A stretch of DNA of 64,000 nucleotides from Sphingobacterium sp. UBA7855 (GTDB taxonomy: Bacteria > Bacteroidota > Bacteroidia > Sphingobacteriales > Sphingobacteriaceae). The stretch is taken from assembly GCA_002500745.1 (NCBI GenBank), contig DLST01000007.1, positions 6,226-70,225 on the forward strand, in the 5' to 3' direction. Numbering within the stretch: position 1 is the stretch's first letter; each line of letters starts with the position of its first letter. A program made the translations under genes and the position numbers. Positions 9,348 through 21,601 of the stretch are shown one piece after another. The notes under the pieces were generated by a model. The model was not told the DNA's origin, did not search any database, and saw nothing but the letters and a program-made list of their open reading frames with translations.

Positions 9348-9704
9348 ATGTTGATTTTAATAGCTGAAGACGACGAATTGGTACTACGTACTGTTGAGCA
9401 CAAATTGGTAAAAGAAGGGCACGAAGTGGTGTTGACCAGAAATGGCCGTGAAGCGATAGAGAAAATTAATGAACTGGATTTGGATTTAGTTGTCACGGAC
9501 ATTATGATGCCTTTTGCTTCTGGTATTGAAATTCTTTCGGCGATTAAGCGCGTTGGAAAGGAGATTCCAGTCATTGTATTATCGAGTATGGGCCAGGAGG
9601 AGGTTGTGGTCGATGCCTTCGACTTGGGTGCATCAGATTTTATGGTTAAGCCATTTAGTCCAAACGAGCTCATTCTGAGAATAAAACGCATAAAAAATAA
9701 ATAA
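9348..9704 (+). CDS. Single-domain response regulator
   Basis: A 118-residue stand-alone receiver domain. The acidic pocket (AEDDE, residues 6-10), phospho-acceptor Asp51 in VTDIMMP, the switch Ser in VLSSMGQ and the Lys of MVKPF are all present. It has no DNA-binding or enzyme output domain, so it must act through protein contact, either as a relay intermediate or by binding the downstream HEAT protein or glycosyltransferase. It starts four bases after the hybrid kinase stop and ends five bases before the HEAT gene, so translation is probably coupled. Cognate pairing with the kinase is inferred from the spacing. Confidence 0.93.
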   Translation: MLILIAEDDELVLRTVEHKLVKEGHEVVLTRNGREAIEKINELDLDLVVTDIMMPFASGIEILSAIKRVGKEIPVIVLSSMGQEEVVVDAFDLGASDFMVKPFSPNELILRIKRIKNK

Positions 9705-9709
9705 ACAAT

Positions 9710-10777
9710 ATGCATCATCATATCGCATTACATGAACTTATTCTTGCGATTGTTATCGTGTTGATATTAGTACTGTTGTTGATTATTACAGTATTAGGAT
9801 ACAGCTTCTATAGTTATCGAATACTTCATAATAAGCACTCTTGGAGAGAAATCATCGAGTTTAAGATTATGGAGACAATCGTAGGGAATGATGACCGTAG
9901 TGATAGCGATAAGGAATTTGCGGAGCATTTAAGGGAGCCTTCATTTCGGGCACTTTTTTTAGATGTATTGGTTGATTCGGATCGAAAATTTTCTGGTGCT
10001 GCTAAACAATCGATCATTAGGCTGTTTCTTGATTTTGAACTGGAGGATGAAGCTTGGCGCAAACTTAGGCATCGCAGCGGCTATTTGGTCGCCGGCGGTG
10101 TTCAGGAACTTGCAGTCATGAATGTCGAAGCTGCAATACCTGAAATCATGGAGAAGTTGAACGATCCCCGAACTGCCGTTTATCAGGAGGCCCAGTATGC
10201 ACTTGTTAGTTTTAAGGGATACGAAGGCCTTGGCTTTTTGGATCATTTCAACAAGCCGTTATCAGACTGGCAACAGCTCCGTTTATTGTATTCGATTCAT
10301 GATATACCAGAACAGGCTGATTTACAAGTAAAGGATTGGATCCATAGCACAAATGATTCGGTTGTCATCTTTACTTTACGTCTAATTCGAAAATTTAGAT
10401 TGCTGACTTTTTATACATTAGTCTTAAGCCTATTGGAACATCCTTCGATAAATGTTCGTGTACAGGCGGTAAGAACTCTGCAAGCTATTGAGAACAGTGA
10501 GACTATTCAGCAATTTGTACAAGGTTTCGATCTGCAGCCACTCGCAGTGCAGAATGAGATGCTGAAGGCGATGAAGATGATCAAGAGTAAAGAAAGTGAG
10601 CATTTTCTTAAAGAACTACTGTGGAATCATAGCCCTGTATCAATTAAAATTTCTGCTGCAGAAGTACTTGTCGTTCTCGGAGAGGAACACTATCTGCGGG
10701 AGATCTCCCAAGATGGAGATACTTACGACGAACTTAAACAAATTATTAAACACGCTTTGCAAGAGAAAAAATGTTAG
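9710..10777 (+). CDS. Membrane-anchored HEAT-repeat protein
   Basis: A 355-residue protein with one strongly hydrophobic N-terminal helix (about residues 8-34, rich in Ile, Leu and Val) followed by a long alpha-helical region with repeated HEAT-like units (for example LNDPRTAVYQEAQYALVSF near 147 and HPSINVRVQAVRTLQAIE near 245). HEAT arrays are protein-binding scaffolds. With the helix as anchor the array should face the cytoplasm, where it could contact the receiver protein encoded just upstream and the glycosyltransferase encoded just downstream. Its last seven bases overlap the start of the glycosyltransferase gene (10771-10777), a sign of tight translational coupling. No enzymatic motif is visible. 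Confidence 0.85.
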   Translation: MHHHIALHELILAIVIVLILVLLLIITVLGYSFYSYRILHNKHSWREIIEFKIMETIVGNDDRSDSDKEFAEHLREPSFRALFLDVLVDSDRKFSGAAKQSIIRLFLDFELEDEAWRKLRHRSGYLVAGGVQELAVMNVEAAIPEIMEKLNDPRTAVYQEAQYALVSFKGYEGLGFLDHFNKPLSDWQQLRLLYSIHDIPEQADLQVKDWIHSTNDSVVIFTLRLIRKFRLLTFYTLVLSLLEHPSINVRVQAVRTLQAIENSETIQQFVQGFDLQPLAVQNEMLKAMKMIKSKESEHFLKELLWNHSPVSIKISAAEVLVVLGEEHYLREISQDGDTYDELKQIIKHALQEKKC

Positions 10778-13700
10778 AGTTTTCCCATATCGTATATGAA
10801 ATTATAGTTTGGCTATTTTTGCTTTATTCGGGGGCGGTATTTCTTATCTATGCTTGGATAGGATTATATGCTTATGGAGCTGTGTTTCGTTACAAACATG
10901 ATAATACGTTTACGGACTATAGTATTATCGCCACCAACCCCAATGCACCTACATTCAGTCTGATTGCACCGGCCTATAACGAGGGTATGACTATCGTCGA
11001 GAATGTGCGGTCCTTATTGTCGTTGTATTACCATAATTTAGAAATTATAATCGTAAATGATGGAAGTAAGGATGATTCTATATCGAAATTGATCACGTCT
11101 TATGAACTTGAACCGACGTCATTCTTTGTTCAGGGAAACATTGAGACCAAGGAGATACGTGGAATCTATAAGAGTAAGAATCCGGCGTTTAAGAAGCTGA
11201 TTGTTGTAGACAAAGCGAATGGGGGCAAGGCGGACGCCCTTAACGTTGGGGTGAATATCTCTTCTGGAGATTATATCGTTTGTATTGATGTGGACTGTAT
11301 TTTAGAACAAGATGCCATTTTAAAACTAGCGAAGCCATTTCTAGAACAAACTGACAAACGCGTTATCGCTTGCGGTGGCGTTATCCGTTTAGCTAACAAT
11401 TGTAACGTTGTGAATGGGTCTGTTGTCGATGTTAATTTGCCTAAGTCCTGGTTGGGGCGGACGCAAGCTTTAGAATATATCCGTGCTTTCATTTTGGGGC
11501 GAATGGCTTGGTCTAGAGCTTCGGGATTAATTCTTATTTCAGGTGCATTTGGCGCTTTTGACCGGGAAATTGTGTTGGCTTGCGGAGGCTATGACCGAAA
11601 TACGGTTGGGGAGGATATGGAGCTTGTTGTTCGTATGCGTCGCTATATGGAAGAGCAAAAGCTGCCTTACGAGGTCGTTAATATAACAGATCCCTTATGC
11701 TGGACGGAGGTTCCAGAATCTAAAGAGGTACTACGCAAGCAGCGTAATCGTTGGATGCGTGGCACCATGGAAACCTTATGGAAGCATCGCAAACTCATGT
11801 TCAATCCAAAATATGGTCGTTTTGGTATGGTTAGCATGCCTTACTGGTTTTTCTTTGAATTTTTGGGTCCCATTGTCGAATTTACAGGTTACATTGTCTT
11901 TTTAATCTTTTTTATACTCGGAATTATCAACTGGCCATTTTTCTTTGCACTTTTTGCGCTGGTTATTGCTTCGGGAATTTTGTATTCCATCTATGCCATC
12001 TTGGTTGATCTTGTTAGCCACCAGGTCTATTCAAAGAAGCGGGACCTTTCGACGTTAATAACTACCGCTATTCTAGAACCATTTTACTTTCACCCTATTG
12101 TCGTTAAAGCTGGAGTCCAGGGGGTTGTTGATTACTTTCGCAAGCAGCATGGCTGGGGAGAAATGACACGACAAGGCTTTCAACAAAAAGATGCCAATGA
12201 GTCGGTTTGGAAATACCTCGGTCACCGATTAAATCTGTCGTTAAAAAGCTTAGGACCTGTGATGTTGGTTGTCTTTGCCTTGTATATGTTATCCGTTGGT
12301 GTAGAATGGTGGTGGTACGGTCGTCGATTTGCTCAGCTTTCGGAGGTCCACGCAGGCAAATACCTATTTTTGGATAACATCCTGTTCATCTTTCAAGCCT
12401 TAGCGTGTTTGGGAATAGGCTATTTATTGCTACAATTCTTAAGCAGATTTTGGGCGAGGCTTCTTTTGATCATTTCGTTCTCGCTTATTGTTGTTATGCA
12501 GTTCATCTTGTTTCTGTATTTTGGCGAATCGAGAAATTTGCTTGGGGCTGATATGTTCTATTACAGTTCGGAAGAGATGAAGCAAATTTTGGAGGCTAGC
12601 GGTATGTTGAGTTTTACCAATATTGCTTTACTTTTATTATTGATCGCAATTTCTTGGGTTCCGCTTTGGATTGCCAATAAAAAGACATTCAAAAAAAACT
12701 ATGTTAGTATTGCACTCTTATCTTTGGGGATCATATCGTTTTTCATTAGTTCGGCTTCGCTTTTAGGGGGTCGCTCCGATAACGATGAATTCGTAGCCAA
12801 TGCAAGCCGGAGTAAATGGCGTTATTTCTTCAATTCCAATTTATCAAATTATGTGGATGAACACCCGGGTATGCTCGCAATGTTCCATAAAGAGGAGGAT
12901 ACAAAGGTGTTGGATACTAAATTTCCTTTTTTGAAAAAAGAAGATACCAAAGGTTTTCTAGGAACACACCTTCAGAAAACGACGAAAGTGCCCAATTTAG
13001 TTATTCTCGTCATTGAGGGGCTAGGGCATGCCTATAGCGCTGAAAATGGCTATATCGGTAACTTCACGCCATTTATCGGTAAACTGAAGCAGCAATCGCT
13101 GTATTGGGACAATAACATGAGTTCTTCAGGACGGACATTTTCTGTTCTGCCTACGATAACAGGCTCACTACCTTTTGCTATGCACGGTTTTTTAGAGCAA
13201 GATACCTTACCAGACAATTTCAATCTATTTAATATTCTAAAGAGCAACGGATTTAATACTGGTTTTTTCTATGGCGGTCATTCAAATTTTGACTTCATGA
13301 AGAAGTTCATGGATTATAATAAAATTGATATGCTCATCGATCAGGAAGCATTTGGTCCTCCATATGAGAAATTGCCTGAAAAGGGGGGAGAAAGTTGGGG
13401 ATATGAAGACCAAGCTGTATTTAGTAAGTTTCTTGAAGTACAGAAAGTGCAGCAACAACCTTATTTCCATGTGCTTTTGACGCTCTCTACACATAATCCA
13501 TTTTTGATTAATAATGCGGCCCATTATGAGCAATTATTTGATGAACGTATGGTGACATTGAACCTTACGGCCGAGCAGAAAAAGTGGGCTTTAGAAAACC
13601 GTACGCAGCTGGTCTCAGTGTTGAATTTGGATGATGCGATGGAACAATTTTTTGAATCTTACAAAAAGAGAGCAGATTTTGCAAATACGATTTTTGTCAT

Positions 13701-14190
13701 AACTGGAGACCACGCAATGCCTGAGATACCGTTACAAAGCAAAATCGATCGTTATCATGTTCCTTTGTTGATTTATTCACCACTTTTAAAAGGGCCAAAG
13801 ACTTTTCATCATTTTGTTAGCCATTTTGATGTCGCGCCATCTATATTGGCCTACTATCGAGAAAACTTTGGAGTTAAAACTCCCGGTCAAGTTACTTGGA
13901 TAGGTGCGGGCCTTGACAAAGGGGCATTTGCACAAGGTGATGGCATCGGTATGATGCAGAGTAAAAATCAGTTGATTGATTTTGTCAGAGGTAATTACCA
14001 TCTTTCTGATGGACAACTGTATCAGTTGGATGGTGTGTTCAATGAAGACGTCGCCTCGGATAATGCAAAAGAAGAGGTTTCAAAGCGCTTTGAATTATTT
14101 AAGCGCAAAAATAAGCTATTTTATACCCAGAAGCGACTTCTTCCAGACAGTGTGTATACAAATTACTTTAATAGAACAAAGAAGAACTAG
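10771..14190 (+). CDS. GT2 processive glycosyltransferase fused to LtaS-like sulfatase-fold phosphotransferase
   Basis: A 1139-residue membrane protein joining two enzymes. Residues 1 to about 480 are a family-2 glycosyltransferase of the cellulose/PNAG-synthase type: an N-terminal membrane helix, NDGS, DVDC, GEDMELVVRMRR and the processivity signature QRNRW at 324-328, then several membrane helices. From about 490 to 700 come further helices, and from about 730 to the end an alkaline-phosphatase/sulfatase fold resembling lipoteichoic-acid synthase, with metal and nucleophile candidates Glu749 (VIEGLG), Thr789 (SSGRTFS), Asp980 and His981 (GDHAM). I infer that one chain makes a polysaccharide on the cytoplasmic side and decorates it outside, for example with phosphoglycerol or phosphoethanolamine. 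The start overlaps the HEAT gene. Its stop interlocks with the convergent YaiO gene. No frameshift is seen at the junction. Confidence 0.92.
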   Translation: MLEFSHIVYEIIVWLFLLYSGAVFLIYAWIGLYAYGAVFRYKHDNTFTDYSIIATNPNAPTFSLIAPAYNEGMTIVENVRSLLSLYYHNLEIIIVNDGSKDDSISKLITSYELEPTSFFVQGNIETKEIRGIYKSKNPAFKKLIVVDKANGGKADALNVGVNISSGDYIVCIDVDCILEQDAILKLAKPFLEQTDKRVIACGGVIRLANNCNVVNGSVVDVNLPKSWLGRTQALEYIRAFILGRMAWSRASGLILISGAFGAFDREIVLACGGYDRNTVGEDMELVVRMRRYMEEQKLPYEVVNITDPLCWTEVPESKEVLRKQRNRWMRGTMETLWKHRKLMFNPKYGRFGMVSMPYWFFFEFLGPIVEFTGYIVFLIFFILGIINWPFFFALFALVIASGILYSIYAILVDLVSHQVYSKKRDLSTLITTAILEPFYFHPIVVKAGVQGVVDYFRKQHGWGEMTRQGFQQKDANESVWKYLGHRLNLSLKSLGPVMLVVFALYMLSVGVEWWWYGRRFAQLSEVHAGKYLFLDNILFIFQALACLGIGYLLLQFLSRFWARLLLIISFSLIVVMQFILFLYFGESRNLLGADMFYYSSEEMKQILEASGMLSFTNIALLLLLIAISWVPLWIANKKTFKKNYVSIALLSLGIISFFISSASLLGGRSDNDEFVANASRSKWRYFFNSNLSNYVDEHPGMLAMFHKEEDTKVLDTKFPFLKKEDTKGFLGTHLQKTTKVPNLVILVIEGLGHAYSAENGYIGNFTPFIGKLKQQSLYWDNNMSSSGRTFSVLPTITGSLPFAMHGFLEQDTLPDNFNLFNILKSNGFNTGFFYGGHSNFDFMKKFMDYNKIDMLIDQEAFGPPYEKLPEKGGESWGYEDQAVFSKFLEVQKVQQQPYFHVLLTLSTHNPFLINNAAHYEQLFDERMVTLNLTAEQKKWALENRTQLVSVLNLDDAMEQFFESYKKRADFANTIFVITGDHAMPEIPLQSKIDRYHVPLLIYSPLLKGPKTFHHFVSHFDVAPSILAYYRENFGVKTPGQVTWIGAGLDKGAFAQGDGIGMMQSKNQLIDFVRGNYHLSDGQLYQLDGVFNEDVASDNAKEEVSKRFELFKRKNKLFYTQKRLLPDSVYTNYFNRTKKN

Positions 14191-15428
14191 AATTTTCGAA
14201 TATAGCCTAGGATGATGTCTAGTTGATTTCCTTTTTCTTTGGGACGGAATTCTTGGTTATAATAGGTGCCCGAAATTGAAAACAGATTACTTTGCTTAAC
14301 AGAGAAATTATATTCAGCACCTACTTTGAATGTTTTTAATTTATAGGAAGCGTTGTCCAATAGATTATTTCGGTTTTCCTCAGGGCTCAAACCCGTTCCG
14401 GCGCTAAATCCGAAGTAATCGTTTGCTCCTTTTGTATAATAGCGGACTGTTCCGGTATACGATTGGGAAATATTCTTTTCGCCTGGAGTAAGGTAAGTCC
14501 TTAGATTGAACCACAAGTTTTGGTAATATTTTCCGACTGAAGCTGTGTACATCCAGATGTTGTCACTAAAATAGAGCTGACGATATCCGATTTCCCCCTC
14601 AAAGCTGTTCGGAAGATTGGCATAGAGAGACACACCAGTTCTATATTTCGCAAAAATCCCCACATTATTGGAATAGCCTGCTCCGACATAGAGGTAAAAT
14701 ATCTTTGAAAGCCGTGGGTAAGCCTCCATTTCAAATTGGACGCCATTTTCTGCAAATTTATTCGCATAGTTAGTTCTGAAAATAACGGATCCTATTGCTG
14801 TTGCCCGTTTATAACTTAATCCAACAATGTGCCAATTGTGATCAAACTGTTTGTCAAAATAGACAAAATTGTACGTCAGACCGATTGCATTTTTAGCGGT
14901 ATACTCTTCAATATTTTTTGCCAATGCTCTGGCCTCCGTATTTTTTGGATTAATTTCCAACAAACTATGAATTGCCTTTTCGGCAGTTTCGTATTGATCA
15001 TTGCCATAGCTTATTTTGCCTTTTAGCAATAGTAAATCCTGAGACTGCGGATGTATGCGTAGCCCTTTATCGGTAATTGCAATTGCTCTTTCAGCCTGGT
15101 CGTTCCAATACTCAAGCGAAGCGTAGGCCAAAAAGAAATCTTCATCAGTGGTATTTTTTCTATCCAGTTCCGTAAAGATGGCCCTTGCCGAATCTATCTT
15201 ATCCGACCATGTATAAATGCGCGCTAAAAAAATGTTGATATCCGTGTAGTCCGGTGCTTGAAGTAGCGCCTGCTTGGACAATTGAATCGCTTGTGGATAA
15301 TCTTTTGAATCAAAAGCGACCTTTCGCGCTTTTGCAAAGAGATCGTCGGCAGTGAGTTTTGTCTCTTGTGCGATGGAGAATAAAGGTATTAGCGATAGGG
15401 AGAGTAATGGATAAATTACTTTTTTCAT
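14187..15428 (-). CDS. YaiO-type outer-membrane protein with TPR domain
   Basis: A 413-residue secreted protein: signal peptide (MKKVIYPLLSLSLIPLFSIA, cut near AQ), TPR-like helical repeats to about residue 175, and a C-terminal beta-barrel of alternating aromatic and polar strands ending in Phe, as in the YaiO family. TPR plus barrel is the layout of exopolysaccharide export proteins such as PgaA or BcsC, though smaller. The frame opens seven codons earlier; I chose the Met at 15428 because the signal peptide begins there. It faces the glycosyltransferase-sulfatase gene tail to tail, sharing four bases. I infer it exports or anchors the product of that enzyme. Confidence 0.85.
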   Translation of the reverse strand: MKKVIYPLLSLSLIPLFSIAQETKLTADDLFAKARKVAFDSKDYPQAIQLSKQALLQAPDYTDINIFLARIYTWSDKIDSARAIFTELDRKNTTDEDFFLAYASLEYWNDQAERAIAITDKGLRIHPQSQDLLLLKGKISYGNDQYETAEKAIHSLLEINPKNTEARALAKNIEEYTAKNAIGLTYNFVYFDKQFDHNWHIVGLSYKRATAIGSVIFRTNYANKFAENGVQFEMEAYPRLSKIFYLYVGAGYSNNVGIFAKYRTGVSLYANLPNSFEGEIGYRQLYFSDNIWMYTASVGKYYQNLWFNLRTYLTPGEKNISQSYTGTVRYYTKGANDYFGFSAGTGLSPEENRNNLLDNASYKLKTFKVGAEYNFSVKQSNLFSISGTYYNQEFRPKEKGNQLDIILGYIRKF

Positions 15429-15571
15429 TCCGGATTGTATAGTTGACATTTAAGCTTGCTAATATATAAACTAAAATTAGCAAAATTTGTTTGTGCACTG
15501 TGGTTTTAAATAAATTTTGCGCGCTCGTGAATCCTTCTAAACCATTTATGGGATACCATTTGAGACGACAT

Positions 15572-16282
15572 TTAGAATGAGAGTTTAGAAAACCGCCAAT
15601 TTAAGGTATCGATAATGGTTAACTGGTTGCTGTCTACAGGTAAACCGGTTATGATCTTAAGTACCTGCATAGCCATCATGCTACCTATGATCCCTGGCAG
15701 GGGGCCTAGTACTCCATTTTTATCGCAATTTGGAACCTGATCGGGGTTTGGGGGAGTGGGAAAGATGTCCAGAAGGTGTTTACTGCCTTCAAAGTTAAAA
15801 ACTGCCAGCTGTCCTTCAAAGCCGTGGATGCTCCCATATACCAAGGGTTTATCGAGTTGCAAGCAAATTTGATTCAGTAAGTAACGTGTCGAGAAGTTAT
15901 CCGAGCAATCTACTACTATTTGATAGGGAGCAAGAATTGCAGCCGCGTTGTTCGGTTCTATCTTCACCTGAACCGTATGAAAATCAATTGTACTATTATG
16001 CTGTCGAATATAGTCTTGGGCACTTTCGGTTTTAGTTTTGTGAATGTTGTTTTCGGAGTGTATGATCTGTCTATTTAGATTGTGGATTTCAACGTGGTCA
16101 AAATCAGCCAGGCCAAGTTTACCTATACCTGCAGCGGCTAAATATTGAAGGACGGGACTTCCGAGTCCCCCTGCGCCAACAATCAATACCTTGGCATCCA
16201 TGATTTTTCTTTGTCCTGAGACGCCAATTTCATCGATAAAAATCTGCCGGCTATAGCGCTCAAAAATATTGTCTTTTTTCAT
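15572..16282 (-). CDS. thiF: ThiF/MoeB-family sulfur-carrier adenylyltransferase
   Basis: A 236-residue E1-like enzyme that adenylates the C-terminal Gly-Gly of ThiS so that sulfur can be loaded for thiazole synthesis. The nucleotide-binding loop GAGGLGSP is near residue 37, followed by the DFDHVEIHNLNRQ segment and the acidic VVDCSDNF stretch (about 128). No rhodanese domain follows, so it is the short ThiF form and sulfur must come from another protein. It is the last gene of the thiamine operon, four bases after thiH. Context argues for ThiF over MoeB. Confidence 0.93.
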   Translation of the reverse strand: MKKDNIFERYSRQIFIDEIGVSGQRKIMDAKVLIVGAGGLGSPVLQYLAAAGIGKLGLADFDHVEIHNLNRQIIHSENNIHKTKTESAQDYIRQHNSTIDFHTVQVKIEPNNAAAILAPYQIVVDCSDNFSTRYLLNQICLQLDKPLVYGSIHGFEGQLAVFNFEGSKHLLDIFPTPPNPDQVPNCDKNGVLGPLPGIIGSMMAMQVLKIITGLPVDSNQLTIIDTLNWRFSKLSF

Positions 16283-16286
16283 TTAT

Positions 16287-17411
16287 TTAACGTACTATGC
16301 CAGCGAAATTGGTTTCCCAGTCCTTCATCACCGGCGAGTATCCCATTTTTCGGATTTGACTTTTTATGGTTTCCATATCCCTTTCATCGCTTACTTCAAA
16401 TTGTTCTAACGCTTGTGGATCGACCACATAGCCCCCCGGATTGGTTTTTGAGGCAGCGCTCATTGTTGTTACACCGATCGGTATAATATGATCTCTAAAC
16501 GTTTCGTTTTCCCTAGTGGAGATAGAGATTTCCAAATTTTCATTCCACAGACGATAAGCACAGATTAGCTGCAGTAGATCGCGGTCGGCCAAATGAAAAT
16601 TTGGTTCCACAGAGCCAGCAGCTGGGCGTAGGCGTGGAAAGGAAATGGAATAACGAGTCTGCCAATAGTGTTTTTGTAGATAGGCAATGTGTGCTGCGGT
16701 AAAGAAACTGTCCACCCGCCAGTCTTCGAGCCCCAATAACACACCTAGTCCGATTTTATGGATACCAGCCCGGCCGATACGATCAGGTGTATCCAAGCGA
16801 TAATCAAAATTTGACTTCTTTCCTTTGGGATGATATTGCCTATAAACTTTCCGGTGATAAGTCTCCTGATAAACCAAAATGGCATATACGCCAGCGGCCT
16901 GCAATAATTCGTACTCGGATTGTTCCAACGGTTGTACCTCAATGGATATCTGCGAAAAATGGGACTTTAGAAGTTGGATAGCATGGAGGAAATAATTGAT
17001 TTCAACAGTTTTGTTGGCTTCTCCGCTAACGAGGAGGATATGGTTAACTCCCATAGCTTTAATTGCCATCGCTTCCAGCAACAACTCGGTATCGCTAAGT
17101 GTTTTTCGTCTGATTTTGTTGTCCATGCTGAAACCGCAATAGGTGCAAATATTTTGGCACTCATTGCTCAGGTAAAGGGGGGCATAGAGCTGTATGGTTT
17201 TACCGAAGCGGCGTTGCGTGATTTTTTGTGTCTTTTGTGCCATTTGTTCCAGATACGGTGCTGCAGCCGGTGATATGAGCGCCCTAAAATCGGAGAGCGA
17301 TAATTGGTCTTTTTCTAACGCATGCAGTACATCCTGATTGGTAGCGTCATAAATCTGCGTGTGGACGTCATTCCAGGCATATGTATCGAGTATCGTTTTG
17401 AAATCTGTCAT
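16287..17411 (-). CDS. thiH: 2-iminoacetate synthase (tyrosine lyase), radical SAM
   Basis: A 374-residue radical-SAM enzyme that cleaves tyrosine to dehydroglycine and p-cresol for the thiazole moiety of thiamine. The 4Fe-4S site is the CQNICTYCGF motif (CxxxCxxC, about residue 80), and the C-terminal part has the biotin/thiamin-synthesis-associated region. Use of ThiH in place of the oxygen-dependent glycine oxidase ThiO means this route does not need oxygen. An upstream Met (17429) would overlap thiG; I prefer the Met at 17411, which begins the conserved N-terminus and leaves ten bases after the thiG stop. Confidence 0.95.
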   Translation of the reverse strand: MTDFKTILDTYAWNDVHTQIYDATNQDVLHALEKDQLSLSDFRALISPAAAPYLEQMAQKTQKITQRRFGKTIQLYAPLYLSNECQNICTYCGFSMDNKIRRKTLSDTELLLEAMAIKAMGVNHILLVSGEANKTVEINYFLHAIQLLKSHFSQISIEVQPLEQSEYELLQAAGVYAILVYQETYHRKVYRQYHPKGKKSNFDYRLDTPDRIGRAGIHKIGLGVLLGLEDWRVDSFFTAAHIAYLQKHYWQTRYSISFPRLRPAAGSVEPNFHLADRDLLQLICAYRLWNENLEISISTRENETFRDHIIPIGVTTMSAASKTNPGGYVVDPQALEQFEVSDERDMETIKSQIRKMGYSPVMKDWETNFAGIVR

Positions 17412-17421
17412 AAGTGAATTA

Positions 17422-18192
17422 TCAATCAAATAAAAATGAAGTTAAGGGGCTCGAAGCGATGGCTTGTGCGCCGACCTTTCCTAAACCGGCCTCATAAGCC
17501 TTTCGTCCGGCGATAACAGCCTCTTTGAATGCTTCGGCCATACGTATCGGATTATTTGAGACTGCAATTGCCGTATTGACCAAGACTGCATCCGCTCCGA
17601 TTTCCATGGCTTTGGCAGCATCGGAAGGCGCTCCGATGCCAGCATCTACAACAACGGGTACATTACTTTGTTCAATGATAATTTCAAGAAAATCCATGGT
17701 ACGAAGTCCCTTATTACTTCCAATTGGGGCACCTAAAGGCATAACGACAGCTGTGCCTGCATTTTCCAATCTTTTGCAAAGCACTGGATCTGCATGGATA
17801 TAGGGCATGACGACGAATCCCAATTTGGCCAACGATTCAGTTGCGCGTAAGGTTTCAATGGGGTCAGGAAGTAGATAGCGGGGATCGGGATGAATTTCCA
17901 ATTTCACCCAGTTTGTTTCCAGTGCTTCGCGAGCAAGTTGAGCTGCGAGCACAGCTTCTTCAGCAGTTCGTGCCCCCGAAGTATTGGGAAGCAAATGGAT
18001 TGCCGCCAGATCGAGCGCACTGATGAGACTGTCGTCTGAGCTGGTCTGGTCGATTCGTTTGAGGGCAACGGTGACCAATTGGGAGGCCGAAGCCACAATG
18101 GCATCGCTCATTTCCGTGAGATTACCGAATTTGCCCGTACCCAAAAATAGCCTAGATTCAAATACGCGATCGGCTATGGTTAAATTGCTCAT
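17422..18192 (-). CDS. thiG: Thiazole synthase
   Basis: A 256-residue TIM-barrel enzyme that builds the thiazole phosphate ring from deoxyxylulose phosphate, dehydroglycine and ThiS thiocarboxylate. The Schiff-base lysine is expected at Lys97 (NWVKLEI), and the phosphate-binding loops [19 protein letters not shown] and [11 protein letters not shown] are present. Full family length. The start overlaps the thiE stop by four bases, so translation is probably coupled. It works directly with ThiH, ThiF and ThiS encoded beside it. Confidence 0.96.
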   Translation of the reverse strand: MSNLTIADRVFESRLFLGTGKFGNLTEMSDAIVASASQLVTVALKRIDQTSSDDSLISALDLAAIHLLPNTSGARTAEEAVLAAQLAREALETNWVKLEIHPDPRYLLPDPIETLRATESLAKLGFVVMPYIHADPVLCKRLENAGTAVVMPLGAPIGSNKGLRTMDFLEIIIEQSNVPVVVDAGIGAPSDAAKAMEIGADAVLVNTAIAVSNNPIRMAEAFKEAVIAGRKAYEAGLGKVGAQAIASSPLTSFLFD

Positions 18193-18766
18193 ATTAAAAT
18201 TTTGTGGATTGATGAAACGATTGTTGGATTATGGGTTATACTACCGGAAAGTGCAATTCCATAAACTCCAGTTTGTAATAACTGTTGAATGTCGTCGAGG
18301 TGGGCTATACCGCCAATCGCGAATATCGGGATTGGGGATAACCCTTCTTGTCTAACCTGCCCGATGATATTTTCATATCCGTCGAGCCCCAATAGGGGAC
18401 TGAGGTTATGTTTTGTCTTTGTAAAGCGGAATGGTCCGAGTCCGATATAGTCACAATTTTCCGTTATTCTTTGGTATACATCTGTAAAGCTATTTGCAGT
18501 ACCGCCGATTATTTTTTTTGGCCCCAATAGCTTCCTTGCAGCATCGATACTGCCATCCTCCAGTCCGAGATGTACGCCGTCAGCATCGACAGCCGCTGCA
18601 AGCGCAGGATGATCATTAATGATACAGGTGGCACCATATCGCAAACACACGTTTTTGACCTGTTCTGCCAATCTGTAAACATACGCTTGGTGAGCTCCCT
18701 TCCATCTCACTTGTATCCATTTGACACCAGCATCAAGGGCCTTTAAAATATTATCTTTTTGTGCTG

Positions 18767-21446
<2,680 letters not shown>

Positions 21447-21519
21447 TCCTTAATTTTTTTAGTAAAACTTTAGGAATGGCTACACGAAGGTACAGCAATG
21501 CACCTGTTAGACAGCTCAC

Positions 21520-21598
21520 TTTTCCCTACGCCAGTATGATCCGGATCAGGTTCTAAGGGTAAAATCTCAGCCTGCACAAGCAGACACCCCTAAAGTTA
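21520..21598 (-). promoter_or_regulatory. TPP riboswitch (THI element)
   Basis: Read on the minus strand, this leader carries the conserved THI-box elements: AGGGGTGTC at the 5' side, the GCTGAGAT pyrimidine-sensing bulge, and the long conserved block from ACCCTTAGAACCTGATC through ACTGGCGTAGGGAA. The outer helix pairs the 5' GGGG region with the later segments. It lies immediately upstream of thiS-thiC, so high thiamine pyrophosphate should lower expression of the whole seven-gene operon. Whether it works on translation or transcription is not resolved; no clear terminator lies between it and thiS. Confidence 0.95.
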
Positions 21599-21601
21599 AA
21601 A

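Noticed and set aside
15572..16282. MoeB (molybdopterin synthase adenylyltransferase) as the product
   Set aside because: The gene ends a complete thiamine operon and no molybdopterin gene is nearby, so ThiF is the simpler call.
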